Shown: positions 8,925-15,941 of the stretch, in pieces | Numbering within the stretch: position 1 is the first letter of the stretch | Layout of the letters: every line of letters starts with the position of its first letter | Origin: an uncultured Acetobacteraceae bacterium | GTDB lineage: Bacteria; Pseudomonadota; Alphaproteobacteria; Acetobacterales; Acetobacteraceae | DNA: 35,867 bases | NCBI GenBank assembly: GCA_946476985.1 | Contig: CAMKWS010000012.1 | Location: forward strand, 1-35,867 | Direction: 5' to 3' | Notes under the pieces: model-generated | Database searches by the model: none | What the model was told of the DNA's origin: nothing | Seen by the model: the letters and a program-made list of their open reading frames with translations, nothing else | Position numbers and translations under genes: made by a program

Positions 8925-9725
8925 ATGGCTTCTCATAACGACCGCAGTATTCAGCATTATACGCCAGAGGATTTTAAACATCTTCGGGCGGCGGGGCAGC
9001 TTGCTGCGGCAACATTGGATATGATCACCGAGCATGTGCGCCCGGGTGTCACGACTGATGAACTTAATCAGATTGTTCATGATTATACACTCGCCCATGG
9101 GGCAACCCCTGCGCCTTTGAATTATCATGGTTTTCCCAAATCATGCTGCATCTCGCTAAATCATGTGGTGTGTCACGGTATCCCAGGAGAGCGTCGTCTG
9201 CAGGAGGGGGATATCCTCAATATCGATGTGACCTCCATTCTAAATGGGTGGTATGGCGATACATCCCGTATGTATGTTGTCGGTAAGCCACCTCGGAAGG
9301 CCGAGAAGCTGATTGATCTGACATATCAAGCGATGATGCTAGGAATTGAGCAGGTCCGCCCCGGGGCTACATTGGGTGATATTGGTCATGCTATTCAAAG
9401 TTTTGCGGAAAAGAATCGTTTAGGTGTTGTGAGGGATTTCTGCGGCCATGGTATTGGGCGGAATTTCCATGAAGCTCCAAGTGTGCTGCATTATGGTAAG
9501 CCCGGCCAAGGGACAGTCCTAAAGCCTGGTATGGTCTTCACCATTGAACCAATGCTGAACCTAGGTCGCCCGGACGTAAAAGTCCTCGCTGATGATTGGA
9601 CAGCTGTAACGCGGGATCGTTCGCTTTCGGCACAGTTTGAGCATCAACTTGGTGTAACAGAAGATGGGTACGAGATTTTTACCCTATCTCCTAAAGGGCA
9701 CACAAAACCGCCTTACTCTTTGTAA
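8925..9725 (+). CDS. map: Type I methionine aminopeptidase
   Basis: This enzyme removes initiator methionine from nascent proteins. At 266 aa it is the usual length. The five dinuclear-metal ligands are all visible: Asp101 (NIDVTS), Asp112 (YGDTSR), His175 (GHGIGRNFHE), Glu208 (TIEPM) and Glu239 (FEHQLGVTEDG). The substrate histidine His84 is in CHGIPG. There is no N-terminal zinc-finger extension. AGGAC stands about nine bases before the ATG. It is plus-strand, 179 bp after the carboxypeptidase and 70 bp before ggt, so it may be its own unit or co-transcribed with ggt. Confidence 0.97.
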   Translation: MASHNDRSIQHYTPEDFKHLRAAGQLAAATLDMITEHVRPGVTTDELNQIVHDYTLAHGATPAPLNYHGFPKSCCISLNHVVCHGIPGERRLQEGDILNIDVTSILNGWYGDTSRMYVVGKPPRKAEKLIDLTYQAMMLGIEQVRPGATLGDIGHAIQSFAEKNRLGVVRDFCGHGIGRNFHEAPSVLHYGKPGQGTVLKPGMVFTIEPMLNLGRPDVKVLADDWTAVTRDRSLSAQFEHQLGVTEDGYEIFTLSPKGHTKPPYSL

Positions 9726-9795
9726 GAAGTCTTTACTTAAAGGGTGTATGTGCGTTCTGGACTGATAGCATCATGATGAGAGAGGAGCCGCAGAG

Positions 9796-11604
9796 ATGAC
9801 AAAACATTTCAGGCATAAACTGGGTGTTGGGCTTGCGATAAGCCTCTCTTTTATCAGCACAGGAGCCATAGCAGAGCCGCTAAGTGCGGCTCATGACCCT
9901 TTGGCCTACGGGCCAGATACTTTACGCCCGGGGAGGCTCGTTGCAGGGCATCGGGGGATGGTTGTGTCTGCTCAGCATCTTGCCTCAGAAGCCGGAGCGC
10001 GTGTCCTGCGTGAGGGCGGTAATGCGGCTGATGCTGCTGTAGCAGTGGGTTATGCGTTGGCTGTTGTGTATCCTGCTGCAGGTAATTTGGGCGGGGGTGG
10101 TTTTATGACACTCAAGCCAGCTCATCGCCCTGCGATTTTTATTGATTTCCGTGAAAAAGCACCGCTTAAAGCGACAGAAACAATGTACTTAGATAGTACA
10201 GGTAAGGTGCAAGCAGGATTGTCTACCATTGGGTGGAAGGCGGTAGCTGTACCGGGAACGGTTGCGGGGTTAGAGGCTGTCCGTCAACGTTGGGGGCGGT
10301 TGAGCCGCAGGCAGGATATGGCTCCGGCGATTGCTTTGGCACGGGATGGCTTTGTGTTAGAGGAAGGTGATGTGGAGCTCTTGCGGACTTCGACATCATT
10401 TTTCCAGCAGGATAAGTATGCTCGGCCTATCTTTTTGCGTCCCGATGGGAGTGAGTTAGAGGTAGGAGATCGCCTTATCCAAAAGGATTTGGCGCATACA
10501 TTGGAGCTCATTTCTAAGAATGGAGCGAAGGCTTTTTATCAAGGGAAGATTGCTTCAGAGCTTTTGCGTGTAAGTCAGCAAGGGGGTGGTTTGCTCTCGG
10601 CTGAAGATTTGCGTGCGTATAAGCCTCGGTTTATGGCGCCTGTGCAGTGCCATTATCGAGGGTATCAGATTGATACAGCACCTCCACCAAGCGGTGGTGG
10701 GGTGGCTTTATGTGAAATTCTAAACATTTTATCAGGCTATGATATGGGGCGGCTGGGGCTTCATAGTGCGGCATCTGTCCGTGCAGAAATTGAGGCTATG
10801 AGGCATGCGTATTCAGATAGGCGTGACCTTGGAGACCCCGCTTTTGTTAAAAATCCTCTCTCACATTTTTTAGACCCTGCCTATGCAGCGCAAATTCGGG
10901 CTGCCTTGCCACAGGGGCGTGCTGTGGCATCTGAGGCGTTAGTGGTAGGTGTAGCCCAGCCGGGAGACGTAAAAGCAACTGCCCCGGTGCGTGAGGAAAA
11001 GCATGAAACAACGCAGTTTTCTGTGATCGATAATGAAGGTATGGCTGTCTCTACTACCTATACGTTGGATGGGTGGTTCGGTGCCGGGGTGATGGCAGGT
11101 CATGCAGGTTTTTGGCTGAATGATGAGATGGATGATTTCTCTATCAAGCCAGGTGAGCCGAATATGTTTGGGATTGTAGGCTCACGTGCGAATGCCATTG
11201 CACCAGGCAAAACGCCGTTATCTTCTATGACGCCGAGTATTGTGAGTCGAAATGGTCATGCTGTGATGGTGACAGGGAGCCCAGGAGGCTCTCGTATTCC
11301 TACGATTGTGTTATCGAGTCTACTTGGTGTGGTGGATTATGGACTTGATCTTGCGCAGGCGGTGGATTTGCCACGAATACATGAGCAATGGCAGCCCGAT
11401 GGGGTGGAGGTAGAAACTGGTGCGTTATCTACCGAAGTACAAAAGCAGCTCGAAAATGAGGGGTACCATTTTATCGCTCATCGCCCGTGGGGGATTACGG
11501 AGGCAATTTTAGTTGGTGGGCCACGTTTAAAAGGGCCTCAAACGGGATTGTTCTATGGTGTGGCTGACCCTCGCCACCCGGGTGGAGGAGCTGTCGGACC
11601 ATAA
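9796..11604 (+). CDS. ggt: Gamma-glutamyltransferase (glutathione hydrolase), periplasmic
   Basis: This enzyme transfers or hydrolyses the gamma-glutamyl group of glutathione and related peptides. It has 602 aa with a signal peptide ending near TGAIA (about residue 26). As in the family, the precursor should self-cleave before the nucleophile Thr405 in HETTQFSV, giving a large and a small subunit. Other family motifs are GNLGGGGFM (97-104), DFREKAP (117-123), NDEMDDFS, and the oxyanion-hole segment GSPGGSRI in the small subunit. A GAGAGGAG ribosome-binding site is present. It is followed by the SRP RNA gene. Confidence 0.96.
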   Translation: MTKHFRHKLGVGLAISLSFISTGAIAEPLSAAHDPLAYGPDTLRPGRLVAGHRGMVVSAQHLASEAGARVLREGGNAADAAVAVGYALAVVYPAAGNLGGGGFMTLKPAHRPAIFIDFREKAPLKATETMYLDSTGKVQAGLSTIGWKAVAVPGTVAGLEAVRQRWGRLSRRQDMAPAIALARDGFVLEEGDVELLRTSTSFFQQDKYARPIFLRPDGSELEVGDRLIQKDLAHTLELISKNGAKAFYQGKIASELLRVSQQGGGLLSAEDLRAYKPRFMAPVQCHYRGYQIDTAPPPSGGGVALCEILNILSGYDMGRLGLHSAASVRAEIEAMRHAYSDRRDLGDPAFVKNPLSHFLDPAYAAQIRAALPQGRAVASEALVVGVAQPGDVKATAPVREEKHETTQFSVIDNEGMAVSTTYTLDGWFGAGVMAGHAGFWLNDEMDDFSIKPGEPNMFGIVGSRANAIAPGKTPLSSMTPSIVSRNGHAVMVTGSPGGSRIPTIVLSSLLGVVDYGLDLAQAVDLPRIHEQWQPDGVEVETGALSTEVQKQLENEGYHFIAHRPWGITEAILVGGPRLKGPQTGLFYGVADPRHPGGGAVGP

Positions 11605-11655
11605 GGGGAAAAGAAGGGCTTGCCTGCCCCCCCTGTTTCTGTGCTAGAAGCCGAG

Positions 11656-11752
11656 CTGGGAGATCGGCCCTGGGCGGTTGACTTGCAAACCCGGTCAGGT
11701 CCGGAAGGAAGCAGCCGTAGTGAGTTCAATCGGGTTAGGTGTCCGGTCTCCT
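11656..11752 (+). ncRNA. ffs: Signal recognition particle RNA (small bacterial type)
   Basis: The invariant SRP RNA apical-loop segment GGTCAGGTCCGGAAGGAAGC spans 11693-11712 and is followed by AGCC. The closing stem is visible: GGAGATCGG near 11659-11667 pairs with CCGGTCTCC near 11743-11751. This RNA binds Ffh for co-translational membrane targeting. Its place between ggt and dnaX fits the frequent ffs-dnaX linkage in alphaproteobacteria. The ends are accurate to about ten bases. Confidence 0.94.
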
Positions 11753-11854
11753 CATCGCCATATTGAGGCCTCTGGAGGCAGAGACCGAGGCAGCCATATT
11801 TACTGTCTGAATGGTCCTTCCAGTTTGTGATTATGCGGGAGGAGCGTTACCTTC

Positions 11855-14044
11855 GTGACTGATGACGAAATTCCTCTCCCGCCGGAAACAGGCGGTGGTT
11901 TTTTTTCTGATCCTTTAGCCGATAATTCTGCTACTCAAGTAAACACCACATCGGGCACGAAAGCTGATGCTGGTGAATATCGTGTTTTAGCGCGTAAATA
12001 TCGTCCTCGTACGTTTGATGATCTTATTGGCCAAGAAAGCCTAGTACGGATTTTACGCCGAGCTTTTAGCATTGGCCGTGTGGCCCATGCTTTTATGCTG
12101 ACAGGTGTACGGGGGGTCGGGAAGACAACCACAGCTCGCATTATTGCCCGTGCGTTGAACTGCACAGGGGAAGATGGCAATGGCGGCCCCACAGCAGATC
12201 CATGCGGGGTATGCCCGAATTGTAAGGCTATTTTAGCAGACCGCCACCCTGATGTGCTTGAGATGGATGCTGCCTCACGTACAGGTGTGGATGATGTGCG
12301 TGAGATTATTGAGGCTTCTCGTTTCCGTCCTATGCAGGCACGGATGAAGGTCTTTGTCATCGATGAAGTGCATATGCTTTCACGCAATGCGTTTAATGCG
12401 TTGTTGAAAACTCTTGAAGAGCCGCCCGCACAGGTCACGTTTATTTTCGCAACGACAGAGCTTCGTAAAGTGCCGGTTACGGTGTTGTCTCGTTGTCAGC
12501 GTTTTGATTTACAGCGTGTGCCACAAGATATGTTGGCAGCGCATTTCGCCTCTATTGCTCAAAAGGAAGGAGCAACTTTAGAGGATGGCGCATTATCGTT
12601 AATTGCACGGGCTGCGGATGGCTCAGTGCGTGATGGATTATCTTTGCTTGATCAAGCGATTGCTCAAGGGGCTGCAGATACAGCGAGTGTTGCTGATATG
12701 CTGGGGCTGGCAGATCGCGGCATGGTATTTGATCTCCTAGAGGCTGCGCTGCGTGGGCAGGTTGCACAAGTATTAGAGATCGCAGGCAAGGCTTATGCAC
12801 GTGGGGCAGACCTCGGTGTGTTACTTGCCGATATAATGGATGTTCTGCATCTTTTATCACGTATTAAAGCGTTGCCTCAGCTACGTGAAGGACACGAGCT
12901 ACCAGAGATTGAGCGTGTGCGTGGCGGAGAGATTTCTGAGCATATCAGTATGGCGGTGCTGGGGCGGGCATGGCAGTTGCTTTTAAAGGGGCTGCCAGAA
13001 GTTGATATGGCTCCTAATCGTCAACAAGCGGCAGAGATGGTGTTAATACGCCTCTGTCACGCGAGCATGTTGCCAACGCCTGATAAATTAATTCGTCAGC
13101 TCCAAGCAGCGCCTACGAGTGGTGAAGGGGGAGGTGAAGCTTCTACAGGTGGAGCTTTGCCTTTTGCACCTTCCCCGGGAGGTTCTAGAGGATTCCAGAA
13201 TTTTACAGCGCCTAATGGAGGGGGGGGCTCTAGTTCTTCACCAAGCAGTTCTGATGGGACACCTCAGGCACGCCGTATGGGGGAGGTATCTCAAGCGCTG
13301 TCCTCTGGAGGGAGGGAGACCATCAATCGTGGGGGTGTTGTTTTAGAATGTGTCCCCCAATCTGAGCCGCTTTCTTCTGAGGAGGTCCATGCTCAGATAG
13401 CTCAGCGTAAGCAAGAGGCGGCAACGTCTGATACAACATCATCTGCCTTGCGTTTGGTCACAGAAGATGGTGAGCGTGTAGATGATATTCAGGCCATAGC
13501 TGAGTCATCGCCGCAGAAGACAGGGCAAAACGAGGCTGCTGCCGCTGAGGCTATAGTGCCTCCCATGCCGAGAAGTTGGCGTGAAGTGGTGGCATTAGCT
13601 AAGCAGCAGCGTGAAGTTCGTCTGCATGGTGTGTTGCGGCTCGCCGGGCATGTAGTGGTGTTTGATCCGCCTCGTCTGGTGGTACGGATAGATGATACAC
13701 CAGCAAATCAGCGGCGGGCGTATAAAGAATTATCCGCAATGTTGGAAAGGTTATATCCCGGCCAATGGCAGGTAGAGCCTTCTACAGAGCAGGGTGAGCC
13801 GAGTCTTGATGAACAAGGGGCGGAGCTAGTTGCCGCGAACCAAGCTAGGGTGCGGGAGAATCCTCTGGTGAAGGCGATTTTGCAGAGATTCCCTAGAGCG
13901 GAGATCGGCGAGGTAACGGATCATTCCCTCGATGATTATGGTCTGCCTCCTGAGGAGATTACACCTTTGGGTGAGGATGTTCCACCGGATTGGGAGTTTG
14001 CGCCAATTGATGCAGATTCCATAGAAGAAGATGATCTTGATTAA
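11855..14044 (+). CDS. dnaX: DNA polymerase III subunit tau/gamma (DnaX)
   Basis: This is the clamp-loader ATPase, 729 aa, and the full reading frame is tau-like. Walker A is GVRGVGKT (84-91). Zinc cysteines are Cys103, Cys117, Cys120 and Cys123. Walker B is VFVIDEVH (166-173), and the SRC motif is in LSRCQRF. AAA+ domains I-III cover up to about residue 400. A Gly/Ser/Pro-rich linker (about 420-480) precedes the tau-type C-terminal region, with a clear domain at about 570-690. Translation starts at GTG 11855 with GGGAGGAG ten bases upstream. The linker codes through eight consecutive G (13220-13227), a possible -1 slip site that leads straight to TAG and a 459-residue gamma-like form. ybaB follows 51 bp downstream, then recR. 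Confidence 0.96.
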   Translation: MTDDEIPLPPETGGGFFSDPLADNSATQVNTTSGTKADAGEYRVLARKYRPRTFDDLIGQESLVRILRRAFSIGRVAHAFMLTGVRGVGKTTTARIIARALNCTGEDGNGGPTADPCGVCPNCKAILADRHPDVLEMDAASRTGVDDVREIIEASRFRPMQARMKVFVIDEVHMLSRNAFNALLKTLEEPPAQVTFIFATTELRKVPVTVLSRCQRFDLQRVPQDMLAAHFASIAQKEGATLEDGALSLIARAADGSVRDGLSLLDQAIAQGAADTASVADMLGLADRGMVFDLLEAALRGQVAQVLEIAGKAYARGADLGVLLADIMDVLHLLSRIKALPQLREGHELPEIERVRGGEISEHISMAVLGRAWQLLLKGLPEVDMAPNRQQAAEMVLIRLCHASMLPTPDKLIRQLQAAPTSGEGGGEASTGGALPFAPSPGGSRGFQNFTAPNGGGGSSSSPSSSDGTPQARRMGEVSQALSSGGRETINRGGVVLECVPQSEPLSSEEVHAQIAQRKQEAATSDTTSSALRLVTEDGERVDDIQAIAESSPQKTGQNEAAAAEAIVPPMPRSWREVVALAKQQREVRLHGVLRLAGHVVVFDPPRLVVRIDDTPANQRRAYKELSAMLERLYPGQWQVEPSTEQGEPSLDEQGAELVAANQARVRENPLVKAILQRFPRAEIGEVTDHSLDDYGLPPEEITPLGEDVPPDWEFAPIDADSIEEDDLD
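13220..13233 (+). other. Candidate -1 frameshift/slippage site in dnaX
   Basis: Eight G at 13220-13227 followed by C read in frame as GGG GGG GGC. The last seven bases form the heptamer G-GGG-GGC, which fits the X-XXY-YYZ pattern. After a -1 shift the next codons are CTC (13228-13230) and TAG (13231-13233), so the protein would end one residue past the slip, as E. coli gamma does. Use of the site is an inference; transcriptional slippage on the same run would give the same frame. Confidence 0.5.
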
Positions 14045-14095
14045 GCAAGATAGCGTTTTTGGTGTCTGCTCAAGAATGAAGATGGGAGAGAATAT

Positions 14096-14419
14096 ATGAA
14101 AAATCTTGCAGGTATGATGAAGCAAGCCACGCAGATGCAGGCTCGCATGAAAGAAGCCCAAACACGTTTGGCGTCGATGGAGATTGAGGGTGAAGCGGGC
14201 AATGGTCTTGTGCGTCTGCGTTTGACAGGTAAGGGCGAGATGAAGGCGATACAGATTGACCCTAAACTGGCAGATCCCGAAGATATGGAAACATTGCAGG
14301 ATCTCGTCTTAGCAGCTTTTGCCGATGCGAAGAAAAAGACAGAAGAGGTCAGTTCTGAAGAAATGAAGAAGGTGACTGGTGGTTTAAAACTCCCACCAGG
14401 GATGGACCTACCTTTCTAA
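14096..14419 (+). CDS. YbaB/EbfC family nucleoid-associated protein
   Basis: This small DNA-binding protein has 107 aa and is homologous to E. coli YbaB. It starts [20 protein letters not shown], with the amphipathic N-terminal helix typical of the family. The central strand segment is [20 protein letters not shown], and a KLPPGMD-type end follows. It forms a dimer with a tweezer shape that binds DNA. Position between dnaX and recR is the conserved order across many bacteria. A GGGAGA ribosome-binding site precedes the ATG. Confidence 0.95.
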   Translation: MKNLAGMMKQATQMQARMKEAQTRLASMEIEGEAGNGLVRLRLTGKGEMKAIQIDPKLADPEDMETLQDLVLAAFADAKKKTEEVSSEEMKKVTGGLKLPPGMDLPF

Positions 14420-14451
14420 AAGAATCTCTTTATATAACGGTAGGATAAAGC

Positions 14452-15048
14452 GTGCATATTAGCCCCGAGATTGAAGCTTTGATTGCTCGTCTAGCGCGGT
14501 TGCCCGGGTTAGGGCCGCGTTCGGCGCGGCGTGCCGCTTTGGCGCTGCTGCAAGAGCCGGAGAGTCGTTTGCGCCCCTTGATAGGGGCCATGCAGGAGGC
14601 GGCACGCAATATCCATACCTGCCCAAAATGTGGCAATCTTGATAGCCTCAGCCCATGTACAATATGTGCAGACACGCAGCGTGACCCTACGGTGATTTGT
14701 GTTGTCGAGAATGTTGGAGACCTTTGGGCGTTAGAGCGCTCTGGCGTGCATCGGGGGCGCTATCAAGTTTTAGGAGGAGTGCTTTCGGCTCTCTCGGGCT
14801 TTGGGCCGGATGATCTTAACCTGACAGGGCTGCTTGAGCAGGTGCAGGCGGGAGAGGTTAAAGAAGTTATTCTGGCATTAGGAGCAACTGTTGAAGGCGC
14901 AACAACAGCACATTGGTTGCAAGAAAAGCTTTCATCTTACGATGTGCCTGTAAGCCGCCTTGGTCACGGTGTGCCCATTGGTGGTGCGTTGGATGTGTTG
15001 GATGAAGGTACTCTGGCTGCAGCATTATCCTCTCGCCGGGCTTTATAA
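14452..15048 (+). CDS. recR: Recombination mediator RecR
   Basis: RecR works with RecF and RecO to load RecA on gaps. At 198 aa it is standard length. The helix-hairpin-helix is LARLPGLGPRSARRAAL (14-30). The C4 zinc finger has Cys57, Cys60, Cys69 and Cys72 (CPKCGNLDSLSPCTIC). The Toprim domain runs from about residue 80, beginning VICVVENVGD with Glu86. The start is GTG 14452, with GGTAGGA eight bases upstream. It is the third gene of the dnaX-ybaB-recR run and ends two bases before the SDR gene. Confidence 0.97.
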   Translation: MHISPEIEALIARLARLPGLGPRSARRAALALLQEPESRLRPLIGAMQEAARNIHTCPKCGNLDSLSPCTICADTQRDPTVICVVENVGDLWALERSGVHRGRYQVLGGVLSALSGFGPDDLNLTGLLEQVQAGEVKEVILALGATVEGATTAHWLQEKLSSYDVPVSRLGHGVPIGGALDVLDEGTLAAALSSRRAL

Positions 15049-15050
15049 AA

Positions 15051-15800
15051 ATGCTGCCTATTTCCTCTCACATTCCCCGTGTTGCACTGGTAACAGGCGG
15101 TGCGCGTCGTCTAGGGCGTGCTATGGTGGAGATGCTGGCCTCTGAGGGGTTTAAAGTAGCGATTCACTATCGCCGCAGTGCAGATGAGGCGCATGAGCTT
15201 TTAGAGAAAATTGGCGGCAAGGGCTGCATTGTCCATGCGGATCTCGCAGAAGAGGCCGCTTTATTGCCTTTGTTAGCAGAGGTGCAAGAGCAGCTTGGCC
15301 CTATTGGCGTGCTTATTAATAATGCTTCTGTGTTCCAGCGGGATGAGCTTGGCTCAGTCACACGGCAAAGCTGGGATGAGCATATGGAGCCGAATTTAAG
15401 GGCGCCTTTTGTTTTGTCCCAAGCGATGGCGGAAGCCTTACCTCAGCAGGCGCAAGGGGTGATTCTTAACATGCTCGACCAACGTGTATGGAATCTAACC
15501 CCACATTTTGTCAGCTATACCGTGTCTCGTTCGGCCTTATGGAGTCTGACACAAAGCATGGCACTGGGGCTTGCGCCGCGTATTCGGGTTAATGCCATAG
15601 GGCCTGGGCCTGTTTTGCCGGCTTCAGGTCAGTCGGATGAGCATTTTGAAGCGATGTGCCGTAAGACGCCGCTGCAATCAGGCGCGTCTCCTGAGGAAAT
15701 TGCTGCAATTGCCCGTTTTTTTCTTATGGCACCGTCTGTTACGGGGCAGATGATCGCCCCTGATGGTGGGCAGCATTTAAATTGGTCCCCTGCCCCATAA
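15051..15800 (+). CDS. SDR family oxidoreductase, pteridine-reductase (FolM/PTR1)-like, with Arg in place of catalytic Lys
   Basis: This is a Rossmann-fold NADP(H)-dependent reductase of 249 aa. The nucleotide motif is TGGARRLGRA (15-24), with the arginine typical of pteridine reductases instead of the usual TGxxxGxG. NNAS is at 90-93. The DQRVWNLTP segment (143-151) has Asp143 where classic SDRs have the catalytic Ser, again as in PTR1/FolM. The active-site Tyr156 is present, but the YxxxK motif reads Tyr-Thr-Val-Ser-Arg, with Arg160. A PGP motif follows (NAIGPGPVLP). Reduction of dihydrofolate or dihydrobiopterin is the best guess. It begins two bases after the recR stop, so it is translationally linked to the dnaX block. 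Confidence 0.85.
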   Translation: MLPISSHIPRVALVTGGARRLGRAMVEMLASEGFKVAIHYRRSADEAHELLEKIGGKGCIVHADLAEEAALLPLLAEVQEQLGPIGVLINNASVFQRDELGSVTRQSWDEHMEPNLRAPFVLSQAMAEALPQQAQGVILNMLDQRVWNLTPHFVSYTVSRSALWSLTQSMALGLAPRIRVNAIGPGPVLPASGQSDEHFEAMCRKTPLQSGASPEEIAAIARFFLMAPSVTGQMIAPDGGQHLNWSPAP

Positions 15801-15893
15801 GGGGAGAGGTCTGCGCTGGGCAGTAGCCTTTGGCGATCTGCATAGATGTGCAGCTTGAGAGCGGAGATGTGTTTATCTCTAGCCAGCTCATGA

Positions 15894-15910
15894 ATGTTAT
15901 ATTATAACAT
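15894..15910. promoter_or_regulatory. Putative Zur operator upstream of the TonB receptor gene
   Basis: The perfect 17-bp palindrome ATGTTATATTATAACAT has two 8-bp arms around a central T. It coincides with the core of the Zur box described for proteobacteria (half-site GAAATGTTATA mirrored about one base), and the upstream flank GA also agrees. It ends 31 bases before the ATG and abuts an AT-rich block (15911-15933) that probably contains the -10 element, so bound repressor would block transcription. Confidence 0.78.
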
Positions 15911-15941
15911 AAATTATATTTTAATATTTCTGTGAGGGGCT

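Noticed and set aside
13220-13227. G8 run as a sequencing error in dnaX
   Set aside because: The reading frame continues correctly into the conserved C-terminal region with exactly eight G, so the stated length is right for the full protein.
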